NCBI RefSeq assembly: GCF_900156685.1
Contig: NZ_FTOJ01000003.1
Span: forward strand, 248,001 to 312,000
Origin: Chryseobacterium piscicola
GTDB taxonomy: Bacteria > Bacteroidota > Bacteroidia > Flavobacteriales > Weeksellaceae
Length of the DNA stretch: 64,000 bases
Direction: 5' to 3'
Made by a program: the position numbers and the translations under genes. The first letter of the stretch is position 1. Every line of letters begins with the position of its first letter. Shown one piece after another: positions 44,514 through 53,366 of this stretch. Under the pieces are notes generated by a model, which saw only the letters and a list, made by a program, of their open reading frames with translations, was not told where the DNA came from and did not search any database.

Positions 44514-44984
44514 TTATTTTATCTCTTGCTGTACCTTTCCGCAACTTAGCATTGAGCTTCCGTAGTAGGGATTGATTATTTTACTTTCGTTACTGAGCCA
44601 CCCGGCATCCGCCATTGGGCAATATTGAATATAAACTGAATTATCTGTCAACTTAAATAGTTTTGCTAATGCTATCATTTGGTTTGATATATTTTCAAAA
44701 TTTTTGCGTTGAACTTTTATATTATCTGAGTTAGCAATTACTTTCGCACTGTTTTTCATAATAGCTAGATTTCCTTCTGCAATTATTTTAGAATTAATTA
44801 CAGAAACCGTTTTTACAAAATCTGTCGCTGAAATAGATGCTTTTGCAGAACTATCTGTCGCCAAAGCATTTTTTAATGAAATATAATTTTTATAAAGATT
44901 TGTAACTTGAGCATTTTTCTTAGACTGAGCAAAAAACATAGCCGAACAAAATGCGAAAACCAAAATGATGAACTTTTTTTTCAT
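44514..44984 (-). CDS. Secreted DUF3347 protein
   Basis: The 156-aa product has a signal peptide (KFIILVFAFCSAMFFA) and a helical DUF3347 domain. Its C-terminal signature is YCPMADAGWLSNESKIINPY followed by GSSMLSCGKV; the Cys and Met residues recall the metal-binding patch seen in DUF3347 segments of CusB-like copper-efflux adaptors. Metal binding is an inference. It begins 7 bases after the TonB receptor stop on the same strand, so the two are co-transcribed. Confidence 0.85.
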   Translation of the reverse strand: MKKKFIILVFAFCSAMFFAQSKKNAQVTNLYKNYISLKNALATDSSAKASISATDFVKTVSVINSKIIAEGNLAIMKNSAKVIANSDNIKVQRKNFENISNQMIALAKLFKLTDNSVYIQYCPMADAGWLSNESKIINPYYGSSMLSCGKVQQEIK

Positions 44985-44991
44985 TTGTAAA

Positions 44992-47196
44992 TTATTTAAT
45001 TTTAAATTCTAGTTTTACATTAAAAAATCGTCCAGTAAGCCTTACCGGAACAGGATACATTAAACTGGTATTAGAATCTGTTATCCATTGATTTGAGACA
45101 GTATTGTTGATATTAAATGCATTGAAAACTTGTACACCCAAAATAAGTTCTTCAAAATTACCCCAAAATCCATAGGTTTTCTTTTTGTCTTTTCTATCAA
45201 TAAAAACTTTTGAAAGTCCCAAATCTACACGTTTGTATGAAGGTAAAGTTTTCTGGTATTGGTATGGATCTGTAAAAACAGGAGCCCCATTTGGAAGTCC
45301 CATCGCATACGTTAAAGTCAAATTCACTCTCATCGATGGAAATTTCGGCATATAATCCTGATAAAACATGGCAAATCTAAATCGCTGATCGGTTGGTCTG
45401 GGAATATCACCTCTTCCGTATATATTTTCATAAACTCGGGCATAGCTTGCAGACAACCAAGAATCAATCCCCGGAACAAATTCCCCGAAAAGACGGGTGT
45501 CTACACCGTAAGCATACCCCGTAGCATTATTTTTGCCTGAATACCTGATTCTTACATTATCCATATAATAAGGAATCAGATCATTCATTTTTTTGTAGTA
45601 AAGTTCTGTAGTAAGCTTAAAAGGTCTGTCTTCAAATGTAAATTCGTAATCGTTTTTTAAAATTGCCTGAATTGAACGTTGAGATTTAATATCTGAATTA
45701 AAATTGCCATTCAAGTCTTTAATTTCTTTATAAAAAGGAGACTGATAATAAACTCCACCAGATAATGTGAAAAGCATATCTGCATTCCATTCGGGTTTTA
45801 TTGCAAGCTGAATTCTTGGTGAAAAAATGGTTTCTTTATTGAAACTCCAATGCGCTACTCTTGCACCTGCGTTAATGAAAACTTTGCTCGCTCCCCAAAA
45901 AAACTTTTGAGAGTATTGAGCATAAGCAGACATCCTTGTTGGCTGAATGTGATTTTTACCAGAAATGCTATAAAACAAATCTAAATCTGAAGCATCTGGA
46001 AACCTAGGATCAAAAGGCAAAGTAGGAATACTATATCCCGAAGAATCTACCAATTTATATTCGTTGGTAAGATCCTGAAGATTTTCTTTTTCAAATTTAA
46101 AACCAAATTCGAGATTTGTGTTTACATTAGGAGAAAAACGCGTTCTAAGCTGAGTACCGTAAGTTCTTACAAATAAATCATTTCTTGCATGCTCTATCTG
46201 CCCACCAACATCATACGAAGTAACTGGTGCTCCCGTTATAGGATCAAAAGTTTGTAAAATATAGCTAGATGCAATCGTGTAATATTCTTTTTCACGGTTT
46301 TGGTATGCAAAATTATCAAGAGTAAATTTCCATTTTTCAGAAGGTTTATAATTCACAGAAACTGTTCCCATCATGTTTTTATAAGCATCCGTTTCTCTAC
46401 CGTTGTAAAATACATTTAGGTTGATAGGTTGGCTTACAGTTCCAAAATTCACTTCTCTTTCTTTAGGAATCATCTCATAATCGTTTTTAGAATAAAAACC
46501 TATGAAAGAAACAGAAAGTTTATCGTTAAAATGATAATTTATATAAGATTGAAAATCATAATATTTAGGATTGAAATCTGTGTCTTCATTTAAAGTATTT
46601 AGAACCAAATTGGTGTTTCGGTATCTTCCTGAAAATAAAGCAGTCAATTTTTTATTTTTTGATGCTAAACCGGTTGTTAATCTTCCTCCTATTAAACTGG
46701 CTTCTCCAGAAACTTCAGATTTTTCTGGCTCTCGATAATAAATATTTAAAGCTGATGACATTTTATCACCATATCTTGGCTCGAAACCACCTGCGGAAAA
46801 ATTGACCGTAGAAACCATATCCGGATTGATGATACTTAAACCTTCTTGCTGAGAATTTCTAATTAAAAAGGGTCTGTAAATCTCGATATCATTAATGTAA
46901 ATGAGATTTTCGTCGTAGTTTCCACCGCGTACCATGTATTGTGAAGAAAGTTCGGTATTGGAGTTGACGGAAGGCAAAGTTTTAATTAAACCTTCAATAC
47001 CACCTGAAATACTCGCTACATTTTGTGCATCTCTTGCCGAAATTCTAACGGAAGTAAGATCGTTTGTTTTACCTTTATCTTTTCTTTGGAAAACCACTTC
47101 CTCAATATTGGTAATTTTTGTAGTATCTTTCTTTTTAACCTGCGAAAACGCAAGTATTGGAAGTATAAGACCGAGAGGTAAAACTAATTTTTTCAA
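44992..47196 (-). CDS. TonB-dependent receptor
   Basis: The 734-aa outer-membrane protein has a signal peptide (1-18), a TonB-box-like IEEVVF (~31), a plug domain (GGIEGLIKTLPSVNSN, then QYMVRGGNYDENLIYINDIE) and a 22-strand-type barrel rich in aromatic-ended strands. There is no N-terminal carboxypeptidase-regulatory domain, so it is not SusC-like. It imports an unknown ligand, powered by TonB. Upstream (41 bases) is a 172-aa secreted protein and downstream the DUF3347 protein; the latter hints at a metal-related role. Confidence 0.9.
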   Translation of the reverse strand: MKKLVLPLGLILPILAFSQVKKKDTTKITNIEEVVFQRKDKGKTNDLTSVRISARDAQNVASISGGIEGLIKTLPSVNSNTELSSQYMVRGGNYDENLIYINDIEIYRPFLIRNSQQEGLSIINPDMVSTVNFSAGGFEPRYGDKMSSALNIYYREPEKSEVSGEASLIGGRLTTGLASKNKKLTALFSGRYRNTNLVLNTLNEDTDFNPKYYDFQSYINYHFNDKLSVSFIGFYSKNDYEMIPKEREVNFGTVSQPINLNVFYNGRETDAYKNMMGTVSVNYKPSEKWKFTLDNFAYQNREKEYYTIASSYILQTFDPITGAPVTSYDVGGQIEHARNDLFVRTYGTQLRTRFSPNVNTNLEFGFKFEKENLQDLTNEYKLVDSSGYSIPTLPFDPRFPDASDLDLFYSISGKNHIQPTRMSAYAQYSQKFFWGASKVFINAGARVAHWSFNKETIFSPRIQLAIKPEWNADMLFTLSGGVYYQSPFYKEIKDLNGNFNSDIKSQRSIQAILKNDYEFTFEDRPFKLTTELYYKKMNDLIPYYMDNVRIRYSGKNNATGYAYGVDTRLFGEFVPGIDSWLSASYARVYENIYGRGDIPRPTDQRFRFAMFYQDYMPKFPSMRVNLTLTYAMGLPNGAPVFTDPYQYQKTLPSYKRVDLGLSKVFIDRKDKKKTYGFWGNFEELILGVQVFNAFNINNTVSNQWITDSNTSLMYPVPVRLTGRFFNVKLEFKIK

Positions 47197-47237
47197 TAGA
47201 AATGCTTTAAGATTTCGGGAAGTTAATTTATTAATTT

Positions 47238-47756
47238 TTATTTGATAATCCTGCTTTTAAGAAAAATATTTGACCATTCTTCTATAAACTCTGCAGGGAG
47301 TTTTTTTTGTTTTATTGCAGCAATGCACAAAATAATATCTTGATTGCCTTTTATAAAATAGTAAACCTGAGATTCTGTACCAGCTGCATCTTTGTAAGCA
47401 TCGGCTTCCATGGTAAAGAGTTTGTATTCTTTTTCGCCCTCTTTATTTCTTGAAATCTCTGTAACTTTTAAGTTTACCACTTTTTCTTCAGCCATCTTCT
47501 TATGATAGTCAAAAAGGGTTTGCATGGGAAGTGATGCCGTGTTTTTCATCGTCAATTTGGTAATAATGATGCTGTAATTTTCCCAATTTTCGTTTTCAGG
47601 AATATACTCCAGTACCTTCATTTGCATATTTTCTTTGGAATTTGCCAATTTCAGTTTATACTTATCAGGAAAATCAATTTGCAATGAATCTGCCTTTTGA
47701 GCCGAAGACCAAAAAAAAATTGAAAAGAAAAAAAGTAAAGAAAGTTTCTTTATCAT
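47238..47756 (-). CDS. Secreted hypothetical protein upstream of the TonB receptor
   Basis: The 172-aa product has a signal peptide (MIKKLSLLFFFSIFFWSSA). The mature part (DFPDKYKLKLANSKENMQMKVLEYIPENENW near residues 28-60, given here only as a region) is soluble and beta-rich, and ends IAAIKQKKLPAEFIEEWSNIF. It has the feel of PsbP/DUF1795-type lipoprotein-like folds, but I cannot name a family with confidence. It is first in a three-gene run with the TonB receptor and the DUF3347 protein. Confidence 0.65.
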   Translation of the reverse strand: MIKKLSLLFFFSIFFWSSAQKADSLQIDFPDKYKLKLANSKENMQMKVLEYIPENENWENYSIIITKLTMKNTASLPMQTLFDYHKKMAEEKVVNLKVTEISRNKEGEKEYKLFTMEADAYKDAAGTESQVYYFIKGNQDIILCIAAIKQKKLPAEFIEEWSNIFLKSRIIK

Positions 47757-47820
47757 AAAATTTATATCATATTGGCGATTGAGTTTTGAATTAAATCAAT
47801 GATTGAACCTCAATAATTAA

Positions 47821-48630
47821 TTATAATATTGCTTCTCTCACCCTCGTCAGCTTTTGAAGTAAATCTTCCAAAAGATCAAGTTTCAGCATATTGGCACCAT
47901 CAGATAAAGCTGTTTCTGGGGTTGGATGGGTTTCTATGAAAATTCCGTCTGCACCTACTGCAATCCCTGCTTTGGCAATGGTTTCTATTAAGTCTGGTCT
48001 TCCACCTGTAATACCAGAACTTTGATTGGGCTGCTGAAGAGAATGTGTAACATCTAAAATTACCGGCGCGTAATTTCTCATGGTAGGAATGCCTCTGTAA
48101 TCAACGATTAAATCTGTATATCCAAAAGAATTTCCTCTCTCGATAATAGCTACTTTTTGGTTATTAGAATCGGTAATTTTTTCCACAGCAAACTTCATTG
48201 ATTCTGGAGAAAGAAATTGTCCTTTTTTAAGAGAAACACATTTTCCTGTTTCAGCTGCTGCTACCAAAAGATCAGTTTGACGAACCAAAAAAGCTGGAAT
48301 TTGTAAAACATCTACATATTGTGCGGCCAGAGCTGCATGCTGGTTTTCGTGTATATCCGTTGTGGTTGGAATATTGAAAGTTTGGCCTACTTTTTTAAGA
48401 ATTTCAAGAGATTTTTCTTCACCTATTGTTGTAAAAGAGTCTACTCTGCTTCTGTTGGCTTTTTTGAAGCTTCCTTTGAAAATATAAGGAATTTTGTATT
48501 TATTGGTTAATTCCAAAACTTTTTCAGCAATCCTGAGTGCCATGTCTTCGCCTTCAATAATGCAAGGACCTGCGATTAGAAAAAAGTTTTTTGAATCCTT
48601 GTGATGGATGTTATCTAGATACTGAATCAT
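47821..48630 (-). CDS. kdsA: 3-deoxy-8-phosphooctulonate synthase
   Basis: The 269-aa class I aldolase-like enzyme shows IAGPCIIE, FKGSFKKANRSR, TTDIHE, LQIPAFLVRQTDLL, LKKGQFLSP and DVTHSLQQPNQSSGITGGR, all hallmarks of KdsA. It condenses phosphoenolpyruvate with arabinose 5-phosphate to make Kdo 8-phosphate for lipopolysaccharide. The Asn in KKANRSR favours the metal-free type of KdsA. It lies 39 bases downstream of the DUF1697 gene. Confidence 0.95.
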   Translation of the reverse strand: MIQYLDNIHHKDSKNFFLIAGPCIIEGEDMALRIAEKVLELTNKYKIPYIFKGSFKKANRSRVDSFTTIGEEKSLEILKKVGQTFNIPTTTDIHENQHAALAAQYVDVLQIPAFLVRQTDLLVAAAETGKCVSLKKGQFLSPESMKFAVEKITDSNNQKVAIIERGNSFGYTDLIVDYRGIPTMRNYAPVILDVTHSLQQPNQSSGITGGRPDLIETIAKAGIAVGADGIFIETHPTPETALSDGANMLKLDLLEDLLQKLTRVREAIL

Positions 48631-48669
48631 TTTATTAAATTAAAAAAGTTCAGTAAAAATACATAAAAT

Positions 48670-49197
48670 TTAAGTCATTTTTTGGATGATTTTTTCAAAA
48701 GTATTAATATTTCTGCTGGTAAACTGATCTTTCATGTTTTTTTTGCCTAAAATTTTGCTAAAGGTGGAATCTAGAGTATTTCCCTTCGGAATTTGCCAAT
48801 AAAAAAAACCGTTTACAATTTTTGCATCTTCATTATCTGTTGTTTCAGAATTTTGAAACTCTTGCATCAGTATTTCTTCAAAATTTTCTTTGCCAACAAA
48901 ACCATAAACATGCAAATCATTATTTTTTGTGAACGGATTGTTTTTCAAAAAAAAATCTATTTCTTGCTGGTTTTTCACAAAGAGAAATGCTTCATAATTA
49001 AAGTTTTCAGACATTGCCTCTTGAAGAATAATTTTAAGTTGATTTTCTTTTTTATCTGATGAAAATATAATATTCCCAGATGCTAAAACAGAAGTTACAT
49101 CTTGCATTCCTGCATCTATAAACACTTTACAGACATCCGCCATTTTCATAGTAGTCCCTTTTACGTTAACGCCACGTAGAAATGCGCAGTATTTCAT
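48670..49197 (-). CDS. DUF1697 family protein
   Basis: The 175-aa protein opens MKYCAFLRGVNVKGTTMKMADV and continues LASGNIIFSSD, the signature of the DUF1697 family (two ferredoxin-like halves). Function unknown; cytoplasmic. It is followed on the same strand by kdsA after 39 bases, but gene order around DUF1697 varies widely, so no link is implied. Confidence 0.87.
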   Translation of the reverse strand: MKYCAFLRGVNVKGTTMKMADVCKVFIDAGMQDVTSVLASGNIIFSSDKKENQLKIILQEAMSENFNYEAFLFVKNQQEIDFFLKNNPFTKNNDLHVYGFVGKENFEEILMQEFQNSETTDNEDAKIVNGFFYWQIPKGNTLDSTFSKILGKKNMKDQFTSRNINTFEKIIQKMT

Positions 49198-49288
49198 AAT
49201 ATTAAAATTTAAAAAAGGATTTTGATTTTATTTTTGTAAAATTTTATAATTAAATAAAAAAAATAATGAGAACGGCTTAACTCAACTT

Positions 49289-50188
49289 TTAAAATATTTT
49301 AAAACGCACAATTTTTTTTAGAATATCTACTTTAGAATATTCAATTAACTGGTAGGGTCGAAGTTCGGGTCTGAAACCACGGAAAAACTCTTCAACATTA
49401 GGTAATTGGCTTCCTTCAAAATCAAAAACTTTGTACTGGATGTTTTCTTTTATGCAATGATCTATCAACATTGAAGCACCAGAAAATTTGACTGCGTTTT
49501 TATCATTAAACGTTCCTAAAAGCGCAGTAGTAATATCATCAAAATAAATTGCAATAATATTTATAATTTTGTTATGAAGATAAAAAGCCGAAAAACTGAG
49601 ACAACCTTCTTCAAACATTTTCTTAAAAATAGAAATGAATAAATCAATATCTTTTTCTTTACTAGCCCCCAAAAAATTATCTTTTATAAAAGCTTCAGCT
49701 TGAATAAAACTAATTTTTTTAATTTCACAATGATTTGCAATCTCTTTTTCTAATCTCAGTTTTCTTTTTCTTTTCGGCGAATATTTAGAATAAACATCTT
49801 CATAATTATTAACAGGAATAAGAAAGTTTTTTTTACACTTTAAAGAACTACTAAAATGATTGAATTCATTGAATGTATAAAACTTGATGAGATATTTTTT
49901 TTCTAAAAATTTTAAAAAATGATTATTGATTTCAACATTATCTTCTTTAGAAAAAATTCCTAATTGCTGACAAAGCATGGGGTTTAAAACTATCTTTATG
50001 CCAGCTTTGAAAACATAAGGAACAGGCATTACAGCTTCGTAATCTTTGTAAACAAGCAATTCCCATTTTTTATTTGTTGTAATGTCTAAAAATATTTTTG
50101 TTGCAGAATATTTTCTCTGTGCCGAGTTTTCTAGGCATTGAGAATACTTTTCGAAATCAATTTCATTATATTTTAATTTTCTGATCAT
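49289..50188 (-). CDS. FemAB/GNAT-like acyltransferase-fold protein
   Basis: The 299-aa protein has no signal peptide. Its second half reads FSAFYLHNKIINIIAIYFDD, LLGTFNDKN and GASMLIDHCIKENIQYKVFDFEGSQLPNVEEF, which looks like the FemAB/GNAT-type acyltransferase fold (strand, wedge, then FDFEG near the active cleft). Closest known groups attach amino acids or acyl groups in envelope synthesis; substrate unknown. Its start overlaps the radC stop by four bases (ATGA), so it is translationally coupled to radC. The sequence is Lys/Asn/Ile-rich like the LRR gene. Confidence 0.6.
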   Translation of the reverse strand: MIRKLKYNEIDFEKYSQCLENSAQRKYSATKIFLDITTNKKWELLVYKDYEAVMPVPYVFKAGIKIVLNPMLCQQLGIFSKEDNVEINNHFLKFLEKKYLIKFYTFNEFNHFSSSLKCKKNFLIPVNNYEDVYSKYSPKRKRKLRLEKEIANHCEIKKISFIQAEAFIKDNFLGASKEKDIDLFISIFKKMFEEGCLSFSAFYLHNKIINIIAIYFDDITTALLGTFNDKNAVKFSGASMLIDHCIKENIQYKVFDFEGSQLPNVEEFFRGFRPELRPYQLIEYSKVDILKKIVRFKIF

Positions 50189-50862
50189 AATAATCCTTCG
50201 TCTGCAAAGCTCAAATATGAATTTTGAGTAATAATGAGATGGTCTAAAAGCTGTATGCTTAAAAGAGTTCCAGCATCTTTTATTTTTTTTGTTATATTAA
50301 TGTCTTCTTGGCTAGGCTTAAGATTTCCTGAAGGATGATTGTGAGAAACAATAATTCCGGTGGCGAAATGATCCATAGCAATTTTAAATAATATTCTAAG
50401 ATCAACCAAAGATTGGCTTATTCCACCTTGAGTGAGCTGAGAAATATGCACAACTTTATTATTTTGATTTAAAAATAAAGCCCAAAATTCTTCTGTTCTC
50501 AAATCTGATAAATGAATTTTCAAAACATCGTAGGCTGTTTTACTGCTGTTAATTTGTGGTTTGTCTGGAATTTCTTGTGCTGATCTTCTTCTTCCGATTT
50601 CTAAAGCTGTCGCTATAGAAATGGCTTTTACTTCACCTACTCCTTTAAATTTTGTTAAATCCTTAATAGTAAGTAAACTCAATTGATGCCAACTGTTGCC
50701 AACTGAGGCTAAAATTTTTCTTGCCAACTCCACAGCAGTTTCATCACGACTTCCGCTACCCATAATGATGGCTAAAAGTTCAGAATCAGAAAGTGAATTT
50801 TTCCCTTTCAGTAAAAATTTTTCTCTTGGTCTGTCGTCTTCTGCTAAAAATTTAATGGACAT
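50185..50862 (-). CDS. radC: RadC-family JAB1 metalloprotein
   Basis: The 225-aa protein has an N-terminal helix-hairpin-helix region (FKGVGEVKAISIATALEIGRR) and a JAMM metal motif E...HNHPSGNLKPSQED (HxHx7-8SxxD, ~173-188). RadC was linked to DNA repair, but this has been withdrawn and the role is unknown; relatives in mobile elements may act on DNA. This copy looks like the chromosomal full-length type. It overlaps the following acyltransferase-like gene and starts 15 bases after the L,D-transpeptidase gene. Confidence 0.92.
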   Translation of the reverse strand: MSIKFLAEDDRPREKFLLKGKNSLSDSELLAIIMGSGSRDETAVELARKILASVGNSWHQLSLLTIKDLTKFKGVGEVKAISIATALEIGRRRSAQEIPDKPQINSSKTAYDVLKIHLSDLRTEEFWALFLNQNNKVVHISQLTQGGISQSLVDLRILFKIAMDHFATGIIVSHNHPSGNLKPSQEDINITKKIKDAGTLLSIQLLDHLIITQNSYLSFADEGLL

Positions 50863-50877
50863 TTTTCTGAATTTAAT

Positions 50878-51453
50878 TTAATAAAAAGCATATAAAATCA
50901 TCGTTTTATCAGAAATATCAATATATTTTGCCGTTTCTTTAAATGATTTTGGCGAAAGCATGGGGCAACCCAAACTTAAACAAGCCGGCTGATTTGATTC
51001 TAAATCTGAAACACATCCTAAAGAATGTAAAACAATGGCACGGCTTCTTGCATTACTGTTGGTTTTGTCTAAACCATCCAGACGATAGGATTTGCCAAAC
51101 TTACCAGAATAAGATTCTTTAATTTCGAATTTGCCCAAAGACGACTGATATGAATTTTCAGTATTGCTGAATTTTAAATTACCATAAATATCAGTATCTG
51201 ATCCGGAGCCATGTGAAACGATTGCGGATTGTAGAATTTTATCGTTTTTAAAATCGTAAACAAAATATCTGTATTTTCCTGATTTAATTTTATAATTAAT
51301 AAAAACCGCAATATCTTGATTATAATTTTTGCCTTTTATAAAAGTTTTCAATTCAGTTATTTTCTCTTTAGGAATCTGCATTGTAAAAGTCTGAGATGTT
51401 CCTTCGCAACTCACAAAAACTAGAATCAGCAAAAAAAGAAAATTTTTAAACAT
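50878..51453 (-). CDS. Lipoprotein of the murein L,D-transpeptidase catalytic family (YkuD_2)
   Basis: The 191-aa product has a lipobox (LVFVSCEG, C16) and the YkuD-type active site: H143 in VLHSLGCVSD and the nucleophile C163 in LSLGCPML. It belongs to the group with PF13645-like catalytic domains, which may cross-link or trim peptidoglycan in the periplasm. It starts 4 bases after the LolD-like gene stop and 15 bases before radC, in a tight minus-strand run that also encodes PBP4. Confidence 0.88.
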   Translation of the reverse strand: MFKNFLFLLILVFVSCEGTSQTFTMQIPKEKITELKTFIKGKNYNQDIAVFINYKIKSGKYRYFVYDFKNDKILQSAIVSHGSGSDTDIYGNLKFSNTENSYQSSLGKFEIKESYSGKFGKSYRLDGLDKTNSNARSRAIVLHSLGCVSDLESNQPACLSLGCPMLSPKSFKETAKYIDISDKTMILYAFY

Positions 51454-51457
51454 ATTT

Positions 51458-52126
51458 TTACTCTACAATTAAACCGTCTACCATGACCAATTTTCTGTCT
51501 GTAATCTCAGCAAGATTTGGATTATGCGTTACAATCACAAAAGTTTGGTTGTACTTGTCTCTTAAATCAAAAAAAAGACGGTGAAGATCATCTGCATTTT
51601 TAGAATCCAGATTTCCTGTAGGCTCGTCGGCAAAAATTATTTTTGGTGAATTGATTAATGCTCTGGCCACCGCTACACGCTGTGCTTCACCACCAGAAAG
51701 CTGAGTTGGTTTATGATCTAAACGATGCTGAATTTTTAAATCTTCAAAAATAGATTCTGCTCTTTCTATAGCTTCTCTTTCGTTGGCGCCTGCAATTTTA
51801 GTAGGAATTAAAACATTTTCCAAAGCTGTAAACTCTGGTAAAAGCTGATGAAACTGAAAAACAAAACCAATATTCTGATTTCTGAATTTAGAAATTTGTT
51901 TATCGGTCATATTAATGAAAGATTCTCCCGCAATTGTGATTTCTGTATTGTTTTCTTTAGGAGAAGAAGGGCTATCTAAGGTACCCAGAATCTGCAAAAG
52001 TGTAGACTTACCTGCACCGGATTCTCCCACAATAGAGACTACTTCACCTGTTTTGATGTGAAGATCTACTCCTTTTAGTACTTCTAAAGCTCCGTATGAT
52101 TTACGAATATTTTTTGCTGTAATCAT
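51458..52126 (-). CDS. lolD: ABC transporter ATP-binding protein, LolD/MacB-like
   Basis: The 222-aa ATPase has Walker [10 protein letters not shown] (~34), Q-loop [10 protein letters not shown], signature [15 protein letters not shown] and Walker [13 protein letters not shown]. The size and the [12 protein letters not shown] stretch match LolD/MacB/FtsE-type ATPases. LolD drives release of lipoproteins from the inner membrane with LolC/E; no permease gene is adjacent here, so the partner is elsewhere and the name is provisional. Confidence 0.85.
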   Translation of the reverse strand: MITAKNIRKSYGALEVLKGVDLHIKTGEVVSIVGESGAGKSTLLQILGTLDSPSSPKENNTEITIAGESFINMTDKQISKFRNQNIGFVFQFHQLLPEFTALENVLIPTKIAGANEREAIERAESIFEDLKIQHRLDHKPTQLSGGEAQRVAVARALINSPKIIFADEPTGNLDSKNADDLHRLFFDLRDKYNQTFVIVTHNPNLAEITDRKLVMVDGLIVE

Positions 52127-52195
52127 GCCTCAAAAATAGTGATTTTTTTTGCTTTTATCGTTTTGCTTTCAGTAATAAACTAATCATTAATTCTA

Positions 52196-53362
52196 TTACT
52201 TTCTAATTGAAATTCTGAAAGTTGTTCCTTTTCCCAATTCTGTTTGAGAAATTTTTATATCCCCATTATGATATTCTTGCACTACTCTTTTTGCTAAACT
52301 AAGCCCCAAACCCCAACCTCTTTTTTTTGTAGAATAACCTGGTTTGAAAGCATTTAAAGCTTGATTATGTGTCATTCCGCTTCCATTGTCTTTCACTTCA
52401 ATTAGTATATTTTTATTTTTACCCATCATCCAAATTTGAAGTTTTCCCTCTCCTTTCATTGCATCAACAGCATTTTTTACAAGATTTTCTATAACCCAGC
52501 TGATCAAAATTTTATTATGCGGTACCAAAACTGGATAGGTTGGAAGATGAATCGTAAAATCAACTTTTCGTGAAATTCTTGTTTTTAAATAATCGTAATT
52601 TTCTTTAATTGTAGCATTAAGATTCATGTCATTAAGCTCAGGGACAGATCCTATTTTAGAAAATCTTTCGGAAATTGTTCTTAATCTTTCGATGTCTTTT
52701 TCTATCTCATGAACACCTTCAGAATCGGGGGTTTCTAGTTTCATGATTTCCATCCATCCAATCATTGAAGATAATGGAGTTCCAATTTGATGTGCTGTTT
52801 CTTTTGCCAAGCCTGCCCAGAGATAGCCTTCATCGGTTTTTTTAATGGTTCTCAGAAACCAGAAAATGAAAGCGAGATAAGAGATAATGAATAGTCCTAA
52901 AAAGTATGGATAATATCTTAAATCACTGAGCAACTTTGAGTTATCGTAAAAAAGCAATTGCTTATCACCTTTGGTAATTTCTATTTCAATGGGTGCGTAA
53001 TTGCTTTCCATTTTTACGATGAGTTTTTTCAACTCTTTAGGATTGTCTAAAATTTCCTGCGGAATATTTCTCGAACTTCCCTCATAAATAAGCGGATTTT
53101 TATTTTCGTCAGCCAAGATCGTTGGAATTTGATCATTTTCGTTCAAAATTGCGAAAATAAGATCCATCGTTTCTGAACTTGTCTGTTCTGTTCCCTGCAT
53201 AATTTTAATAGCCGTTGCAAAGACTTTGATGCGTTCAGCTTCTTTATTTCTCAAATTATTAATGAGAATATTGGATGAAACAATGAGCGCCACAACAATT
53301 ACAGTCAGTATTGTAAAAACAAACCAATTGCTGAGTCGTGCTAAAAAAGGACGGTTTTTCAT
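52196..53362 (-). CDS. Sensor histidine kinase (orphan)
   Basis: The 388-aa protein has two transmembrane helices (~13-34 and ~151-171) that frame a ~115-residue sensor domain. The H-box is AKETAHQIGTPLSSMIGW with H191, then N-box WVIENLVKNAVDAM, G1 VKDNGSGM and G2 GWGLGLSLAKRVV. No response regulator lies beside it. It starts 4 bases after the PBP4 stop and sits 69 bases before the LolD-like gene, so it may sense an envelope signal; this is inferred from neighbours only. Confidence 0.9.
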   Translation of the reverse strand: MKNRPFLARLSNWFVFTILTVIVVALIVSSNILINNLRNKEAERIKVFATAIKIMQGTEQTSSETMDLIFAILNENDQIPTILADENKNPLIYEGSSRNIPQEILDNPKELKKLIVKMESNYAPIEIEITKGDKQLLFYDNSKLLSDLRYYPYFLGLFIISYLAFIFWFLRTIKKTDEGYLWAGLAKETAHQIGTPLSSMIGWMEIMKLETPDSEGVHEIEKDIERLRTISERFSKIGSVPELNDMNLNATIKENYDYLKTRISRKVDFTIHLPTYPVLVPHNKILISWVIENLVKNAVDAMKGEGKLQIWMMGKNKNILIEVKDNGSGMTHNQALNAFKPGYSTKKRGWGLGLSLAKRVVQEYHNGDIKISQTELGKGTTFRISIRK

Positions 53363-53366
53363 CTGA

